46,864 nucleotides of DNA from a virus, in IMG/VR virus record IMGVR_UViG_3300033153_005007, positions 1 through 46,864 of that record; one strand, given 5' to 3'. The notes beneath the pieces were generated by a model that worked only from the letters and a program-made list of their open reading frames with translations, ran no database searches and was not told the origin of the DNA. How positions within the stretch are numbered: the stretch's first letter is position 1; every line of letters begins with the position of its first letter. The position numbers and the translations under genes are program-made. Below, piece after piece: positions 36,808 through 45,569 of the stretch.

Positions 36808-36824
36808 GTTTTCCGAAGGAAAAC
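36808..36824 (+). promoter_or_regulatory. Hairpin covering the SD of the next gene
   Basis: GTTTTCC-GAA-GGAAAAC is a 7-bp stem. Its right arm contains the AAGGA ribosome site for the ATG at 36829, so folding should hide the site and lower translation of that gene. Confidence 0.55.
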
Positions 36825-36828
36825 AATC

Positions 36829-37191
36829 ATGAAGATAGCGAAACAATCATTACCAGTAAACAGAGAGCCAGGGACATACGAAGACCAGCTTGACACTGAT
36901 GTCAAGAACTTATTCCTCTTATCTCAGGGGAGAATACGGTTCGGAGGAGGCACTGATGGAGACAGAGGGGAGAACATCGCAGGGGAGTTCCAAGTATATA
37001 CGTCAAATGCGGCACCGAATACTGCTGACAGTATTGTGCATACCCTGGGTTCTATTCCAGTCGGGTTTATTGTTATTAATCTTGATAAGGGAGCTGTTCT
37101 CTATGATAGTGGGACTGCTTGGACTACGACGACTCTTTCGCTCAAGGCAACGGTAGCAACAACAACATCAACAATCTTTTTAATTAAGTAG
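36829..37191 (+). CDS. Tail-fibre-like structural protein (120 aa)
   Basis: A 120-aa protein (FLLSQGRIRFGGGTDGDRGENIAGEFQVYTSNAAPNTADSIVHTLGSIPVGFIVINLDKGAVLY) with the beta-rich layout of short phage fibre heads (GenI.G.f...t..ap.t...v.H.Lg..P.gf.v...). The ribosome site is held in a hairpin. Probably a receptor- or hub-associated fibre module. Confidence 0.7.
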   Translation: MKIAKQSLPVNREPGTYEDQLDTDVKNLFLLSQGRIRFGGGTDGDRGENIAGEFQVYTSNAAPNTADSIVHTLGSIPVGFIVINLDKGAVLYDSGTAWTTTTLSLKATVATTTSTIFLIK

Positions 37192-37198
37192 GAGCAAC

Positions 37199-37600
37199 AT
37201 GACAAAAACCCCTATAGACTATGACCGACACGGGCACTGTGTAGTGTGCCACGAAGATATGCTCTACACTCAAATCATCGACGGAGAACCGCAGGTAAGA
37301 TTGGGTCCTTTATACGCTGAGACAGAATACCTTCTGGATGACGGTTCTAAGATGAGGGTAGCTATCTGTCGAGACTGTAAGAACACTCTTAAGGATGATG
37401 ATGAGGAGAAGGGACGAATCATGGACTGTGTCTTTAAAGGGTGGGAGCATGAGCTTAAGGTATATAGCCACTGGGATAAAGAGAAGAAGGATGCTTACCT
37501 AAGAGAATATTCTAAGAAGAAGATTGTTACACGCTCAGACCATATTGATGACGACATTCTTCAAAAGAAACTGAAGAAGTTTAAGGAGAAAAACAAATGA
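37199..37600 (+). CDS. Zinc-binding hypothetical protein (133 aa)
   Basis: Two cysteine pairs, CVVCHED near residue 14 and CRDCKN near residue 60, can form a zinc ribbon; the C-terminal half is a charged helix (DDDILQKKLKKFKEKNK). The tail location suggests a virion or assembly factor. No family recognised. Overlaps the next start. Confidence 0.65.
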   Translation: MTKTPIDYDRHGHCVVCHEDMLYTQIIDGEPQVRLGPLYAETEYLLDDGSKMRVAICRDCKNTLKDDDEEKGRIMDCVFKGWEHELKVYSHWDKEKKDAYLREYSKKKIVTRSDHIDDDILQKKLKKFKEKNK

Positions 37601-38262
37601 GTCTTATCAACAAGCCAAATACATTTACCGTCGGAGCGACAATCATAGCATCGGAACACAATGCTAACTTCGACACAATATACAATGATTACAACGGCAA
37701 CATCACCAATGATAATATAGCTTCTGGTGCTGGCATTGTTGATACAAAGCTGGCTCAGATAGTTACTCCTGGCAAGGTGGCTGGCGATGCTCTTACCAAC
37801 CTGGCTAATATTCCAGTAGGTGCAGGGGATATACCAGAAGCGAACATGAGTGGGAATGCTGTAACACTAACAGGAGCTCAGACTGTCGCAGGGGTTAAGA
37901 CATTCACTTCCATACCTGTCCTCCCAGCAAGCAACCCTACTGCTGACGACGAGGCAGCACGGAAAGCTTATGTTGATGCCAGCGTCGAGGATTACGGAAC
38001 AAGCACGAGTGTAAGCACGACTAGGTCATGGGGAGGCATAATCATTGCTCATGGGACTGTGACACTTTCCAGCGGTACAGCGACGATAACTAACATCGGA
38101 CCATTCACATCGACGGGTAGCTATGTTGCGTTGGTCTCTAGGAATAAATCCTCTGGAGTAAGCCAGGCGTTAGTCGTTGCACACACATCTACATCAAGCA
38201 TTACAATCACTGATACCCTTGGCGGTTCAGAGGTAGTCAACTGGTTCGTATTCGGAACATAA
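37597..38262 (+). CDS. Tail fibre protein 1 (221 aa)
   Basis: The first 40 residues (KPNTFTVGATIIASEHNANFDTIYNDYNGNITNDN) are shared with the next protein and probably anchor the fibre. A repeat stalk follows and a C-terminal beta domain (GIIIAHGTVTLSSGTATITNIGPFTSTGSYVAL), as in receptor-binding fibres. Overlaps the previous gene by four bases. Confidence 0.75.
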   Translation: MSLINKPNTFTVGATIIASEHNANFDTIYNDYNGNITNDNIASGAGIVDTKLAQIVTPGKVAGDALTNLANIPVGAGDIPEANMSGNAVTLTGAQTVAGVKTFTSIPVLPASNPTADDEAARKAYVDASVEDYGTSTSVSTTRSWGGIIIAHGTVTLSSGTATITNIGPFTSTGSYVALVSRNKSSGVSQALVVAHTSTSSITITDTLGGSEVVNWFVFGT

Positions 38263-38272
38263 GGAGAGATAA

Positions 38273-39175
38273 ATGGCTTTAGTATCCAAACCATATACAT
38301 TCAGTTCAGGTGCAACAATCATTGCTGCCGAGCATAACTCTAACTTTGACACGCTCTACAATGACTATAACGGGAACATCACTAACGCCAATGTTTCTAA
38401 TACTGCTGCGATTCATGAGAGCAAGCTAGATTTATCTTCCATAGCCCAGGATATAACCTTCACTGGCACTCTTACATTCACATCGGCTACGGTTACAGGT
38501 CTGGATATGACGTCTGGGACGATTGATTTAGTCACTTCGGATACCATCCTTCTTAATGAAACCTCGGCTCCATCAACCGCTGCTGACCAGGGAGCGCTAT
38601 ATGTCAAAGAAAGCGGAGGTCAAACGGAGCTGTTCTTTCGTGAGGAGAGCGATGGTACTGAAGTTCAAATCACAAACTCTGGTTCTGTCGTCGGTGGTAC
38701 AAGCAATGTTATCTATGCCTGGGCTGGTATTGACCACTTAACGACTCTACCTGAGACTCAGAACCATGGAATGTACATGGGAGACGAACAAAGTCCAACT
38801 ATTTCAGCAGGAGACATGCAGAACATATTCTATGTGAGAGATTGGAATAACGATGCGTCCTATGATGCATTGTTTGCATGGAAGTGGACGAAGGTAGCTG
38901 GTATTAATACTTTGACTGTCAATGCAAGGACGTGGGCTGACCCCAACAATATAACTTCGGCGTTCTTACGCCTTGATGTTGATAGCGGGACAGCGGCGGG
39001 GACATCAGTTAACTTTGTAGCGGTTACTACCCCAGCATGGCTAACAGCCTTCACATGTGATGTATCAGGTCTTACCAATGGCACAACATACGATATGGAA
39101 ATTCAAGCAGGCACAGATGACAGTTCTGGGACTATCAGAGTATATCTGAGTACAATATCTATTGAGGGAAGTTAA
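38273..39175 (+). CDS. Tail fibre protein 2 (300 aa), paralogue of fibre 1
   Basis: Shares the N-terminal anchor (KPYTFSSGATIIAAEHNSNFDTLYNDYNGNITNANV), then differs: a short stalk (SAPSTAADQGALYVKESGGQTELFFREESDGTEVQITN) and a different C-terminal sandwich (STLPETQNHGMYMGDEQ onwards). A fibre set with interchangeable tips is implied. SD AGGAG. Confidence 0.75.
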   Translation: MALVSKPYTFSSGATIIAAEHNSNFDTLYNDYNGNITNANVSNTAAIHESKLDLSSIAQDITFTGTLTFTSATVTGLDMTSGTIDLVTSDTILLNETSAPSTAADQGALYVKESGGQTELFFREESDGTEVQITNSGSVVGGTSNVIYAWAGIDHLTTLPETQNHGMYMGDEQSPTISAGDMQNIFYVRDWNNDASYDALFAWKWTKVAGINTLTVNARTWADPNNITSAFLRLDVDSGTAAGTSVNFVAVTTPAWLTAFTCDVSGLTNGTTYDMEIQAGTDDSSGTIRVYLSTISIEGS

Positions 39176-39597
39176 TGGAAGACTTAGACTATTTAGTTAA
39201 TACATATCTACTTAAGGAAGACTGGCATCAGTCAAAACTCGACGAGGAGCAAGCCAGAGTCTATTTCAGCAAGCTCATTGATGGAAAGAATGTTGTTGTG
39301 ATGAAAGAGAATGATGTCCCGATAGGCTACCTGTCTGTCTGGTTCCTTAACAACGAACAAACATCAAGGGTCTTGAACAAGCAGCCAATGCACGCAGCCG
39401 ATGAGAACATTACCGACGGGGATATAGTCTTTGTCTCTAACGCATTCGTCGAGGAGAGACACAGGAACAAGGGTAATATCAATCGCCTCAATCAAATGAT
39501 GAAAGACCAGCATAAGGACAGAGATTATGCTGGTATCATATACCAAGATGGATATAATAAAGGAAAGTTCAGCTTTTATAAAAAAGGAGAGATATAA
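39175..39597 (+). CDS. GNAT-family acetyltransferase-like protein (140 aa)
   Basis: VVVMKENDVPIGYLSVWFLN and DIVFVSNAFVEERHRNKGNI are the beta4 strand and acetyl-CoA-binding R-x-x-G-N loop of GNAT enzymes, followed by a helix and a C-terminal strand (DYAGIIYQDGYNKGKFSFYKKGE). It overlaps the fibre gene start/stop. The substrate is unknown. Such enzymes in tail modules may modify virion proteins or act after ejection. Confidence 0.75.
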   Translation: MEDLDYLVNTYLLKEDWHQSKLDEEQARVYFSKLIDGKNVVVMKENDVPIGYLSVWFLNNEQTSRVLNKQPMHAADENITDGDIVFVSNAFVEERHRNKGNINRLNQMMKDQHKDRDYAGIIYQDGYNKGKFSFYKKGEI

Positions 39598-40184
39598 TGG
39601 GAACCGAAGTAACCACGAAAAATGAAACAAGTCAAGCTACGCCTACTCCAGAAGAAAAAGAGCTGAATGCTTTGATGCTCGAGAGGGCAAAGGCTGGTCA
39701 AGAGGGATTGCTTAAAGTCCAAGACAGCGCCACTAATCTTTCAAACAGACTTCTTCTTGGAGAAAGTCTTCCAGGGTATCTCGAGGGTTTACCTGGTGGT
39801 CTCGACGAGGAAGACGTGAAAAACTTAGTTGGTCGGTCGCTTGAAGATGTTGCCAGCATGGGAAACCAGTTTGGCATACTTGATAGTGGTACTGTCCAGG
39901 AGGTAGGTGTTAAGACAGCGGCTAATATAAGAGCAGATGCTGGGAAGTTTAATATACAGAATCTCTTACAGCTTCTTAACATTGGTGTTGGAGGACAGGC
40001 TCAAGTTCAAGCGCCTCTGCTACAGCAAGAGGGAACACTTAGCACGCAACTTGCTGGGTTAAGGAGCACTACAACCAACACAAATTATACTCAAATGAAT
40101 CCGTTCTTGAAATCATTTCAGCAGAGTGCTGGCGAAAATATAGGGAACACAGGTTCCGAAGCCCTTGCAGCTTTCAGCTTCTAA
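39597..40184 (+). CDS. Internal virion / ejection protein (195 aa)
   Basis: A 195-aa helical protein with a Pro/Thr N-terminus (TPTPEEKELNALMLERAKAGQEGLLKVQDSATNLSNRL) and a long Gln/Ala-rich C-terminal half. Its place upstream of two large helical proteins resembles the T7 gp14 / P22 gp7 position, small ejection proteins that go first into the host. Family not proven. Confidence 0.6.
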   Translation: MGTEVTTKNETSQATPTPEEKELNALMLERAKAGQEGLLKVQDSATNLSNRLLLGESLPGYLEGLPGGLDEEDVKNLVGRSLEDVASMGNQFGILDSGTVQEVGVKTAANIRADAGKFNIQNLLQLLNIGVGGQAQVQAPLLQQEGTLSTQLAGLRSTTTNTNYTQMNPFLKSFQQSAGENIGNTGSEALAAFSF

Positions 40185-40194
40185 AGGAGATAAA

Positions 40195-41580
40195 ATGGCA
40201 GAACAAGATAAACAAACAACAGAGAAAAAAGAGAAGTACGACCCGAAAGAGAATATGGACCTCCAGGGTATCGCTCTCAAGCGCTTGTATAAAAATGTTG
40301 AGGAGCAGGTTGACGAAGTTTATGCCCAACATGTTAATTCTCCTGAGCCTACCGACTTCAAAGAATTGCTTGGCAATCTTCTTGAGGCGTACCCTAAGCC
40401 TGAAGCTCCAGCTCCAGCTAAAGAAGCTCCGTCACAAAAGGATATTCTCAGTCAAATCCTAGAGCTCTCTACTGCCCAAGTACCGACGGGAGAAGAAAAG
40501 AGCAGGATAGGAAACTTTATCAGAGGAGAGGGGTTCGTAAGGACTCCTGTCATGGAAGATTTAGGAGTAGACGATGCTACAAAAATCCTCCAGATACAAT
40601 CTACCCAAGCAACAGCCGCTAAATCAGAAGCTAATAAGGCAAGGATAGAGGCTAACAAGGCTGGCATGGAACAGTTCAAGACAGCTCTTGATGTTGTTAG
40701 AATGCAGATGGCTGATGAGAATGTAAAGAGGAAGATTCCGAAGGAACAGCTTGATATGCTCCAGTCTCTTTTGGATATTGCTCCAAAGCTTGACGCCCTT
40801 CTTGGAGGTCAAGAGGGTGAGTCACTCGAGAGAGATATCCAAGGGAACCTTACTACCAAGGGACTTGAGCAAGAGATAAGAACGAAGAAGCTTGCTACGG
40901 CTAGTATTGAGCGCCAAGAGAAGTTCAGAAAAGCTGAGTCTTCCATGACGTCCTATGTAAATCAGTTTGAACGCTCAGAGCAAGAGATAATTTCTAAATA
41001 TGGTCCTGGGCTTTTAGAAGCTGGCGTGGGTGGTGCCAGCCAAAGAATATTAGGCAAGGGAGCTGTAAACTTTGACCAACTCCCTATTACCGCAGCCTTC
41101 ATCAAACAAAAGCAAGCCATTGCTAACCAGACAGCGAGGAACGTCGAGGGTGGTCGTGTCACTGACTTAGACAGGAAGATTTATGCTGACGTCCTGGCTA
41201 ATGCTCTTGATGGTTCGAGCACTGAGAACGCAGAGCTTCTATCTGTTCAGCTCATTGACATGGGATTAATGTTAACCCCAGACGAGAGAATCTTAAGCAT
41301 CACTCCACAGATTGAATCATTCATGAACTCTAATTCACCAACGCTCCGTCGTGCAGGAGAGCTCGCACAGAAAACGCTAGATAATAAAGGGAACAAGGGC
41401 GAACTCCAATACGATGAGGCTAATAAGATGTGGGCAAGAGTTTACCCTGATGGTTCATACCTCGAGTTAGGACCAGATTGGCAAGGTCAGCCTGGCTTTG
41501 AAATGTATCGAGACCCCGCAGCAAAATTCCCTCAGAAAGAAAAATCCAGAGGGATTAATATAAGCATCGGAGGAAACTAA
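40195..41580 (+). CDS. Internal virion / ejection protein (461 aa)
   Basis: The ATG at 40195 follows AAAGGAG; the open frame upstream is unsupported. A helical protein rich in Ala/Glu/Lys with heptads (EANKARIEANKAGMEQFKTALDVVRMQM, IERQEKFRKAESSMTSYVNQFERSEQEIISKYG). It is the middle of three predicted ejection proteins. TAATG coupling to the next gene. Confidence 0.65.
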   Translation: MAEQDKQTTEKKEKYDPKENMDLQGIALKRLYKNVEEQVDEVYAQHVNSPEPTDFKELLGNLLEAYPKPEAPAPAKEAPSQKDILSQILELSTAQVPTGEEKSRIGNFIRGEGFVRTPVMEDLGVDDATKILQIQSTQATAAKSEANKARIEANKAGMEQFKTALDVVRMQMADENVKRKIPKEQLDMLQSLLDIAPKLDALLGGQEGESLERDIQGNLTTKGLEQEIRTKKLATASIERQEKFRKAESSMTSYVNQFERSEQEIISKYGPGLLEAGVGGASQRILGKGAVNFDQLPITAAFIKQKQAIANQTARNVEGGRVTDLDRKIYADVLANALDGSSTENAELLSVQLIDMGLMLTPDERILSITPQIESFMNSNSPTLRRAGELAQKTLDNKGNKGELQYDEANKMWARVYPDGSYLELGPDWQGQPGFEMYRDPAAKFPQKEKSRGINISIGGN

Positions 41581-43928
41581 TGGTATTTAATCCAGCTAAT
41601 GCTATATCGGAGCAAGAGGCTAAGGGACAGGGAGTATCAAGACAACCTGCACCTGAAGGAGCCTCTCCATCTGGAAAATTTAATCCTGATAACGCTGTAA
41701 AAGGTGACGAAGCTAGGCAAGTATATCTGAAACAGCAAGGTCAGAAACCTAGCCAAGAGACTATCCAGGGAGTTATTGGTCTTGGGGAAAGGGCTGGAGT
41801 CCCAGAAGCTATATCAAAACCAGTCGGTCAGTATGTTGTCCAGCCTTTATTTGAGATAGGTCGTGGATTCCAGACAGGAGGAGAGAGGCTGTGGGGTGAC
41901 CTTGACGCTGTTACTGAACTCATAGGGAGAACAACTGGCACAACGAACGGAGGACTGTTCGAGGAATGGTCTAAGAGTATGGGCGCTGCCGCACAACAAA
42001 TACCAGAGACAGACCTAAGCGCTTTTGATAAGCTGGGGTTTAATCTCGTTGGAGGGTTTATTCCTATATCAGCAGAGCTTGCTCTTGTAAAGGTTCCTCA
42101 AGCAGTTGCGGGTATGTATGCTGGCGCTACTGACGTCACAAAGTTTGCTATCCTCGGAGCCATTGATGAGTATAAGAATGACCCAGAGAGAAGGCTCTCC
42201 AGTCTCCCGAAAGGTGCGGTCAAGGGTGCTGCTGCATCTATCACTTTCCAAACAGCAGGAGCTTCTCTGAAACTTCTCCAGCATGGAGGAGAGAAAGCAG
42301 CCGAGGCTTATCTAACCTGGCTAACAAACTCTCGTCGTGCGGCAAAGAGATTACTGTCTGACGGAGGCAAGAGATTAAACCTTAATCCGTTAGGGCAGCC
42401 AAAGAATGCGATACAGATTAAAGAAGAAAATACACGGACAAAGCAGCTCTTTGATGACAAAGCAAAGACTGATTCCTTTGCCTTTAGACAGAAACAAAAG
42501 GCGAAATCTTTTGAGTTAACTCAAGATTTAACAGCCAAAGAAAAGAGTCTTGCCGTTATACATTCTGATGCCAAGAACAATCTTAAGACATCAAGCGGAC
42601 TCAAGATAGAAGAAACCGCTAGGGTTGCTGGTAAGGCTGTATCGGATATGAATAACTCAATAAAAAACAAGGCTGTTAATTTATATGATGCTGCTCTCCA
42701 GCGATTCAGTCTGGTCAAGCGACAGGCTGGTGGAGCCGTAGAGAATGCTGTCAACGCTGCCATCAACAATAATCCTGGAGCTTCTGTGCCATACAAATTG
42801 GTCAACAACCAGCTGACTAAGACCGTAAGAAAGTTCTCTCCCTTTGAGATTAAGAAGGGAAAGGTTCTTCCCCGCACTGGAGCAACCAAGGCTGAGGACA
42901 CTAACATGTTCCAGCGTATCATCGACGATTTCAAGTCCAAGAAAGCTCAGGGAGGATTAAGCATCAAGTATCTCCAAGACTTGAAGAAAGACCTGAACAA
43001 TCTCTCGACTAAATATTTTAAAGCTGGAGATAATCAGCTTGGTAAAATGTATAATGAGATGAGTAAGACTGTCAACCCAGCGAACATAGTATCTAAGAAC
43101 AGACAGCTACAGTCTAGTTTCTCTGAGATACATCAAGCAAATAGAGAATACGCTGACCTCGTTCCAAAATATGAGGCTGCCCTGAAATACTATTTCAAGA
43201 ATGATGCGTCAGGAACATATATCCCAGACCCAAACAAGGCTTTCAATGCTGTTGCTGGTAATGACAGGGCTCTCCTTCGTGAAATGGAGAAAGCTGATAG
43301 GCTCCTTGCTCCTAATGACAGGCTCTTGCCAAAGATAAGAGAACTGGACGCTCTGATGAATAAGAACATCGCTCATCAGAAGGGAATCACTCAATCTCTC
43401 AAGAGGCAGACCCAAAAGAATGCGGTCAAACTTCAGAAGGCTAAAGCAGAGTCAATGCGTAGGCTTAAGGCAGAACATAAAAACATGACTGCCAAAGAGA
43501 GAGAGCGAGCAGCGTCAGAGATTCGAGTATTTTCTGAACAACAGACAGAGGAGAGGCGGCAGATTACTCACAAGCTTGACGAGCAACTCAAGTTCTATCA
43601 AGACCAAGATGCTCTGCGTAAATTCGCAGCCAGGACTGAGACTGGTGCTGGTATCGCTCAAAGAATTATAGGATTTAGTGGTGGATTGGTAGGCGTTCTT
43701 GGCGGTGAGGGTGTAACCTCGGCAGTCCCTGCGGCTATTGCTGGTGTTACTGCTCTTTCTCCTATTGGTGCAGCTAATGTTATCAATGCGGTAGGTGGAA
43801 CAAATCGCATCCTTGACGAGACAATCGGGAAGGTTCTCCGAAACAAGTCAACCAAGGATGTCTTAATAGCAGAGCTTATAAGAAACTCAAAAAGATTAGG
43901 ACAGAAAGAAGCCCAAGGGACGCCATAA
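41580..43928 (+). CDS. Large ejection protein with coiled coils (782 aa)
   Basis: The largest protein. An N-terminal extended part repeats FNPANAI and FNPDNAV; it then has hydrophobic/Gly-rich segments (KLGFNLVGGFIPISAELALVKVPQAVAGMYAG, GLVGVLGGEGVTSAVPAAIAGVTALSPIGAANVINAVGG) able to insert in membranes and a long charged coiled coil (RQTQKNAVKLQKAKAESMRRLKAEHKNMTAKERERAASEI). That is the profile of P22 gp16 / T7 gp16-type pilot proteins. No lytic transglycosylase motif found. Last rightward gene. Confidence 0.7.
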   Translation: MVFNPANAISEQEAKGQGVSRQPAPEGASPSGKFNPDNAVKGDEARQVYLKQQGQKPSQETIQGVIGLGERAGVPEAISKPVGQYVVQPLFEIGRGFQTGGERLWGDLDAVTELIGRTTGTTNGGLFEEWSKSMGAAAQQIPETDLSAFDKLGFNLVGGFIPISAELALVKVPQAVAGMYAGATDVTKFAILGAIDEYKNDPERRLSSLPKGAVKGAAASITFQTAGASLKLLQHGGEKAAEAYLTWLTNSRRAAKRLLSDGGKRLNLNPLGQPKNAIQIKEENTRTKQLFDDKAKTDSFAFRQKQKAKSFELTQDLTAKEKSLAVIHSDAKNNLKTSSGLKIEETARVAGKAVSDMNNSIKNKAVNLYDAALQRFSLVKRQAGGAVENAVNAAINNNPGASVPYKLVNNQLTKTVRKFSPFEIKKGKVLPRTGATKAEDTNMFQRIIDDFKSKKAQGGLSIKYLQDLKKDLNNLSTKYFKAGDNQLGKMYNEMSKTVNPANIVSKNRQLQSSFSEIHQANREYADLVPKYEAALKYYFKNDASGTYIPDPNKAFNAVAGNDRALLREMEKADRLLAPNDRLLPKIRELDALMNKNIAHQKGITQSLKRQTQKNAVKLQKAKAESMRRLKAEHKNMTAKERERAASEIRVFSEQQTEERRQITHKLDEQLKFYQDQDALRKFAARTETGAGIAQRIIGFSGGLVGVLGGEGVTSAVPAAIAGVTALSPIGAANVINAVGGTNRILDETIGKVLRNKSTKDVLIAELIRNSKRLGQKEAQGTP

Positions 43929-43967
43929 AGAACAGCTGCATTGCCTCGATAAATGGATGTTTCCCTT

Positions 43968-44216
43968 TTACTGATTCCAAATCTTCATCTGATTGTGCGT
44001 AGAGCATAGAGTATTCCCCTGTTTGATACTCTCCTGATTAAGCAGAGTGATACACCGATACCCATTCTTATCCTTGTGCTTACATTGATGTCGCTTTCGT
44101 CGTTTTGGGATAGTGTAGTCCTTTACTAAATCATAAAGAGAATTGATTCTTCCGATGTAATCCACCAGGCAGTGTCTTAGTGGGTTTCCTTGTCGATGAT
44201 GTGTTGCCTTCCGCAT
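43968..44216 (-). CDS. Small zinc-finger-like protein (82 aa)
   Basis: An 82-aa basic protein with HQCKHKDKNGYRC and CSTHNQ, a possible C-x-H...C...C-x-x-H zinc site. It starts within the nuclease gene upstream (40-base overlap) without a clear SD, so the start is uncertain. Last gene of the leftward arm, 40 bases from the convergent ejection gene. Confidence 0.6.
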   Translation of the reverse strand: MRKATHHRQGNPLRHCLVDYIGRINSLYDLVKDYTIPKRRKRHQCKHKDKNGYRCITLLNQESIKQGNTLCSTHNQMKIWNQ

Positions 44217-44632
44217 GCGAGGTAGAACTGAGTAATGTACTCAGCCATCTCCTTTCTGCTTGAAGTGAAGATTGTCTGAATACCATGACGAACCCAGAGA
44301 GTAAAAAGCTTTTGCTTCATACTCCTACCGTAAATCCTGCTGTGTTTATACCCTTTACCGACCTCCGTTAAGCTTGCCTCTACAATAATCATCAGTGTTG
44401 CCTTAGCCTCCTGCGCTCTGATGATTTCCCGCTTGAATCTCTTATAACCAGTGCCCATCGTCCCATAGAGGTCTCCGAGGGATTTCCTCTCAAAAAAGAT
44501 ATTCGGGATAAAGCCTGTTTTGAATTTTACTCCATAATCTCCAAAATCAAGTTTCTTTTTCGCAACGTTGGTAATAAACCTGTGTGAGAACTTCAATGGC
44601 GCTTGTTCTCTCGTGTCACAGAGTATTACCAA
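44177..44632 (-). CDS. ERCC4-type (XPF/Mus81-like) nuclease
   Basis: A 151-aa protein. CDTREQ (residues 5-10), DFGDYGV and FFERKSLGDLYG form the GDX(n)ERKX3D active site of the ERCC4 family, which cuts branched DNA. It starts with TTG at 44632 behind AAGGA and an ATTAATA spacer. With the Sak4-like and RecB-like enzymes it makes a resolution/recombination set. Confidence high for the fold. Confidence 0.9.
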   Translation of the reverse strand: MVILCDTREQAPLKFSHRFITNVAKKKLDFGDYGVKFKTGFIPNIFFERKSLGDLYGTMGTGYKRFKREIIRAQEAKATLMIIVEASLTEVGKGYKHSRIYGRSMKQKLFTLWVRHGIQTIFTSSRKEMAEYITQFYLACGRQHIIDKETH

Positions 44633-44635
44633 TTA

Positions 44636-44821
44636 TTAATCCTTACTAGCTCTCCGCTTATGACCCCAGATAGTCTCGGTCGTTTTATGCTGGTTCATGT
44701 ATAGCTCCTGTGCACAATGAGCGCATATCCCCTTTTTATTTCTGCTAGAGGCTATCCCATGGGAATTGCATCTGGGACATATCCCGTCCATTCTACTTTC
44801 TCCTGGATTTCCTCTTGGCAT
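44636..44821 (-). CDS. Small zinc-ribbon protein (61 aa)
   Basis: CPRCNSHGIA and CAHCAQ form one zinc site. The ATG at 44821 overlaps the previous stop; an in-frame ATG at 44791 has AGGAG and may be the true start, giving 51 aa. The C-terminus is basic. Likely a DNA- or protein-binding accessory of the nuclease cluster. Confidence 0.65.
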   Translation of the reverse strand: MPRGNPGESRMDGICPRCNSHGIASSRNKKGICAHCAQELYMNQHKTTETIWGHKRRASKD

Positions 44822-44949
44822 TACCAGTCTTTCATGGAGGCATAGAGAGCTTCGACCATTTCGATATAATTATCTCTCCAGTCTGACATTAAAAATGTTC
44901 TGTTGTCTTCTATCAACCATAATAAGAAGTCATGTGCGTCAATATCCAT
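44821..44949 (-). CDS. Small acidic protein (42 aa)
   Basis: MDIDAHDFLLWLIEDNRTFL starts behind AAGGAGGAG; the frame continues helically and ends in TAATG overlap with the zinc-ribbon gene. Acidic and aromatic. Function unknown. Confidence 0.65.
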   Translation of the reverse strand: MDIDAHDFLLWLIEDNRTFLMSDWRDNYIEMVEALYASMKDW

Positions 44950-44968
44950 TATTCTCCTCCTTGTAGGG

Positions 44969-45085
44969 CTACAACTTCATAAACATTAGCAAATATATAG
45001 CATACAAAATATGTTCTTGCTGTTTTGTGAACAATCCTGAAATTGCTAAAAGCATAGAAACTGTCAGTAGAAATACATCTTTCAT
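44969..45085 (-). CDS. Single-span membrane peptide (38 aa)
   Basis: MKDVFLLTVSMLLAISGLFT has one helix at the N-terminus and a second hydrophobic part near the C-terminus. Its ATG overlaps the TGA of the upstream gene and shares its GGAGATAAGGA start context with two other genes here. Confidence 0.55.
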   Translation of the reverse strand: MKDVFLLTVSMLLAISGLFTKQQEHILYAIYLLMFMKL

Positions 45086-45276
45086 TCCTTATCTCCTTGT
45101 AGGGCTGGCAACCGTTCAAAGATATGAGTGGCAAACTCTGCTTGTTGTCCAGACATACCACACTTAGGGAACTCACCGTATAATCTCTTGTACAGGGCAG
45201 CAGTTATCACGGTAGCACCATAATCAAAGTTGGTTCTTATGTTCTTTTGCAATTCTTCTTCTGTCCATTTTTTCAT
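45082..45276 (-). CDS. Small hypothetical protein (64 aa)
   Basis: A 64-aa protein (MKKWTEEELQKNIRTNFDYGATVITAALYKRL) ending LQGDKE. Mostly helical. Its start uses the CAAGGAGATAAGGA context that also encodes the C-terminal LQGDKE of the upstream gene. Family not recognised. Confidence 0.7.
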   Translation of the reverse strand: MKKWTEEELQKNIRTNFDYGATVITAALYKRLYGEFPKCGMSGQQAEFATHIFERLPALQGDKE

Positions 45277-45569
45277 TCCTTATCTCCTTGTAGCTTACAG
45301 ATTTGCTTTACAGCGATTTCACAATCTTTCTTTAAAAACTGCTCATCTCCAGATATGGACATTAAAGCCTTGCTATGTAGCCATAATATAATCTTTCTCA
45401 CTTCTTCCTCACTCAAGCGTATATTATCAACAAACAACACCTTTCCATCTCCGACAATACAAGGTTGTTCCCTTAGCCACTTCTCCCAATCATCACAGGC
45501 TTGGTTGTAGCCTCTCCCGTGTCCTGCGTGAGTGTATCCTCTTATCTTTTTCTTCTCAGGCTTATTCAT
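45273..45569 (-). CDS. Hypothetical protein (98 aa)
   Basis: A 98-aa protein with a basic start (MNKPEKKKIRGYTHAGHGRG) and a helical C-terminal half with three cysteines (EEEVRKIILWLHSKAL, KDCEIAVKQICKLQGDKE). It ends LQGDKE like its neighbour. SD TAGGAGATAAGGA. First gene after the gene-free region; unknown function. Confidence 0.65.
   Translation of the reverse strand: MNKPEKKKIRGYTHAGHGRGYNQACDDWEKWLREQPCIVGDGKVLFVDNIRLSEEEVRKIILWLHSKALMSISGDEQFLKKDCEIAVKQICKLQGDKE

Noticed and set aside
44949-45176. 75-aa minus-strand frame ending LQGGE
   Set aside because: No supported start; its end merely translates the ribosome site of the next gene. The 38-aa membrane peptide in another frame has the coupled ATG and protein-like composition.
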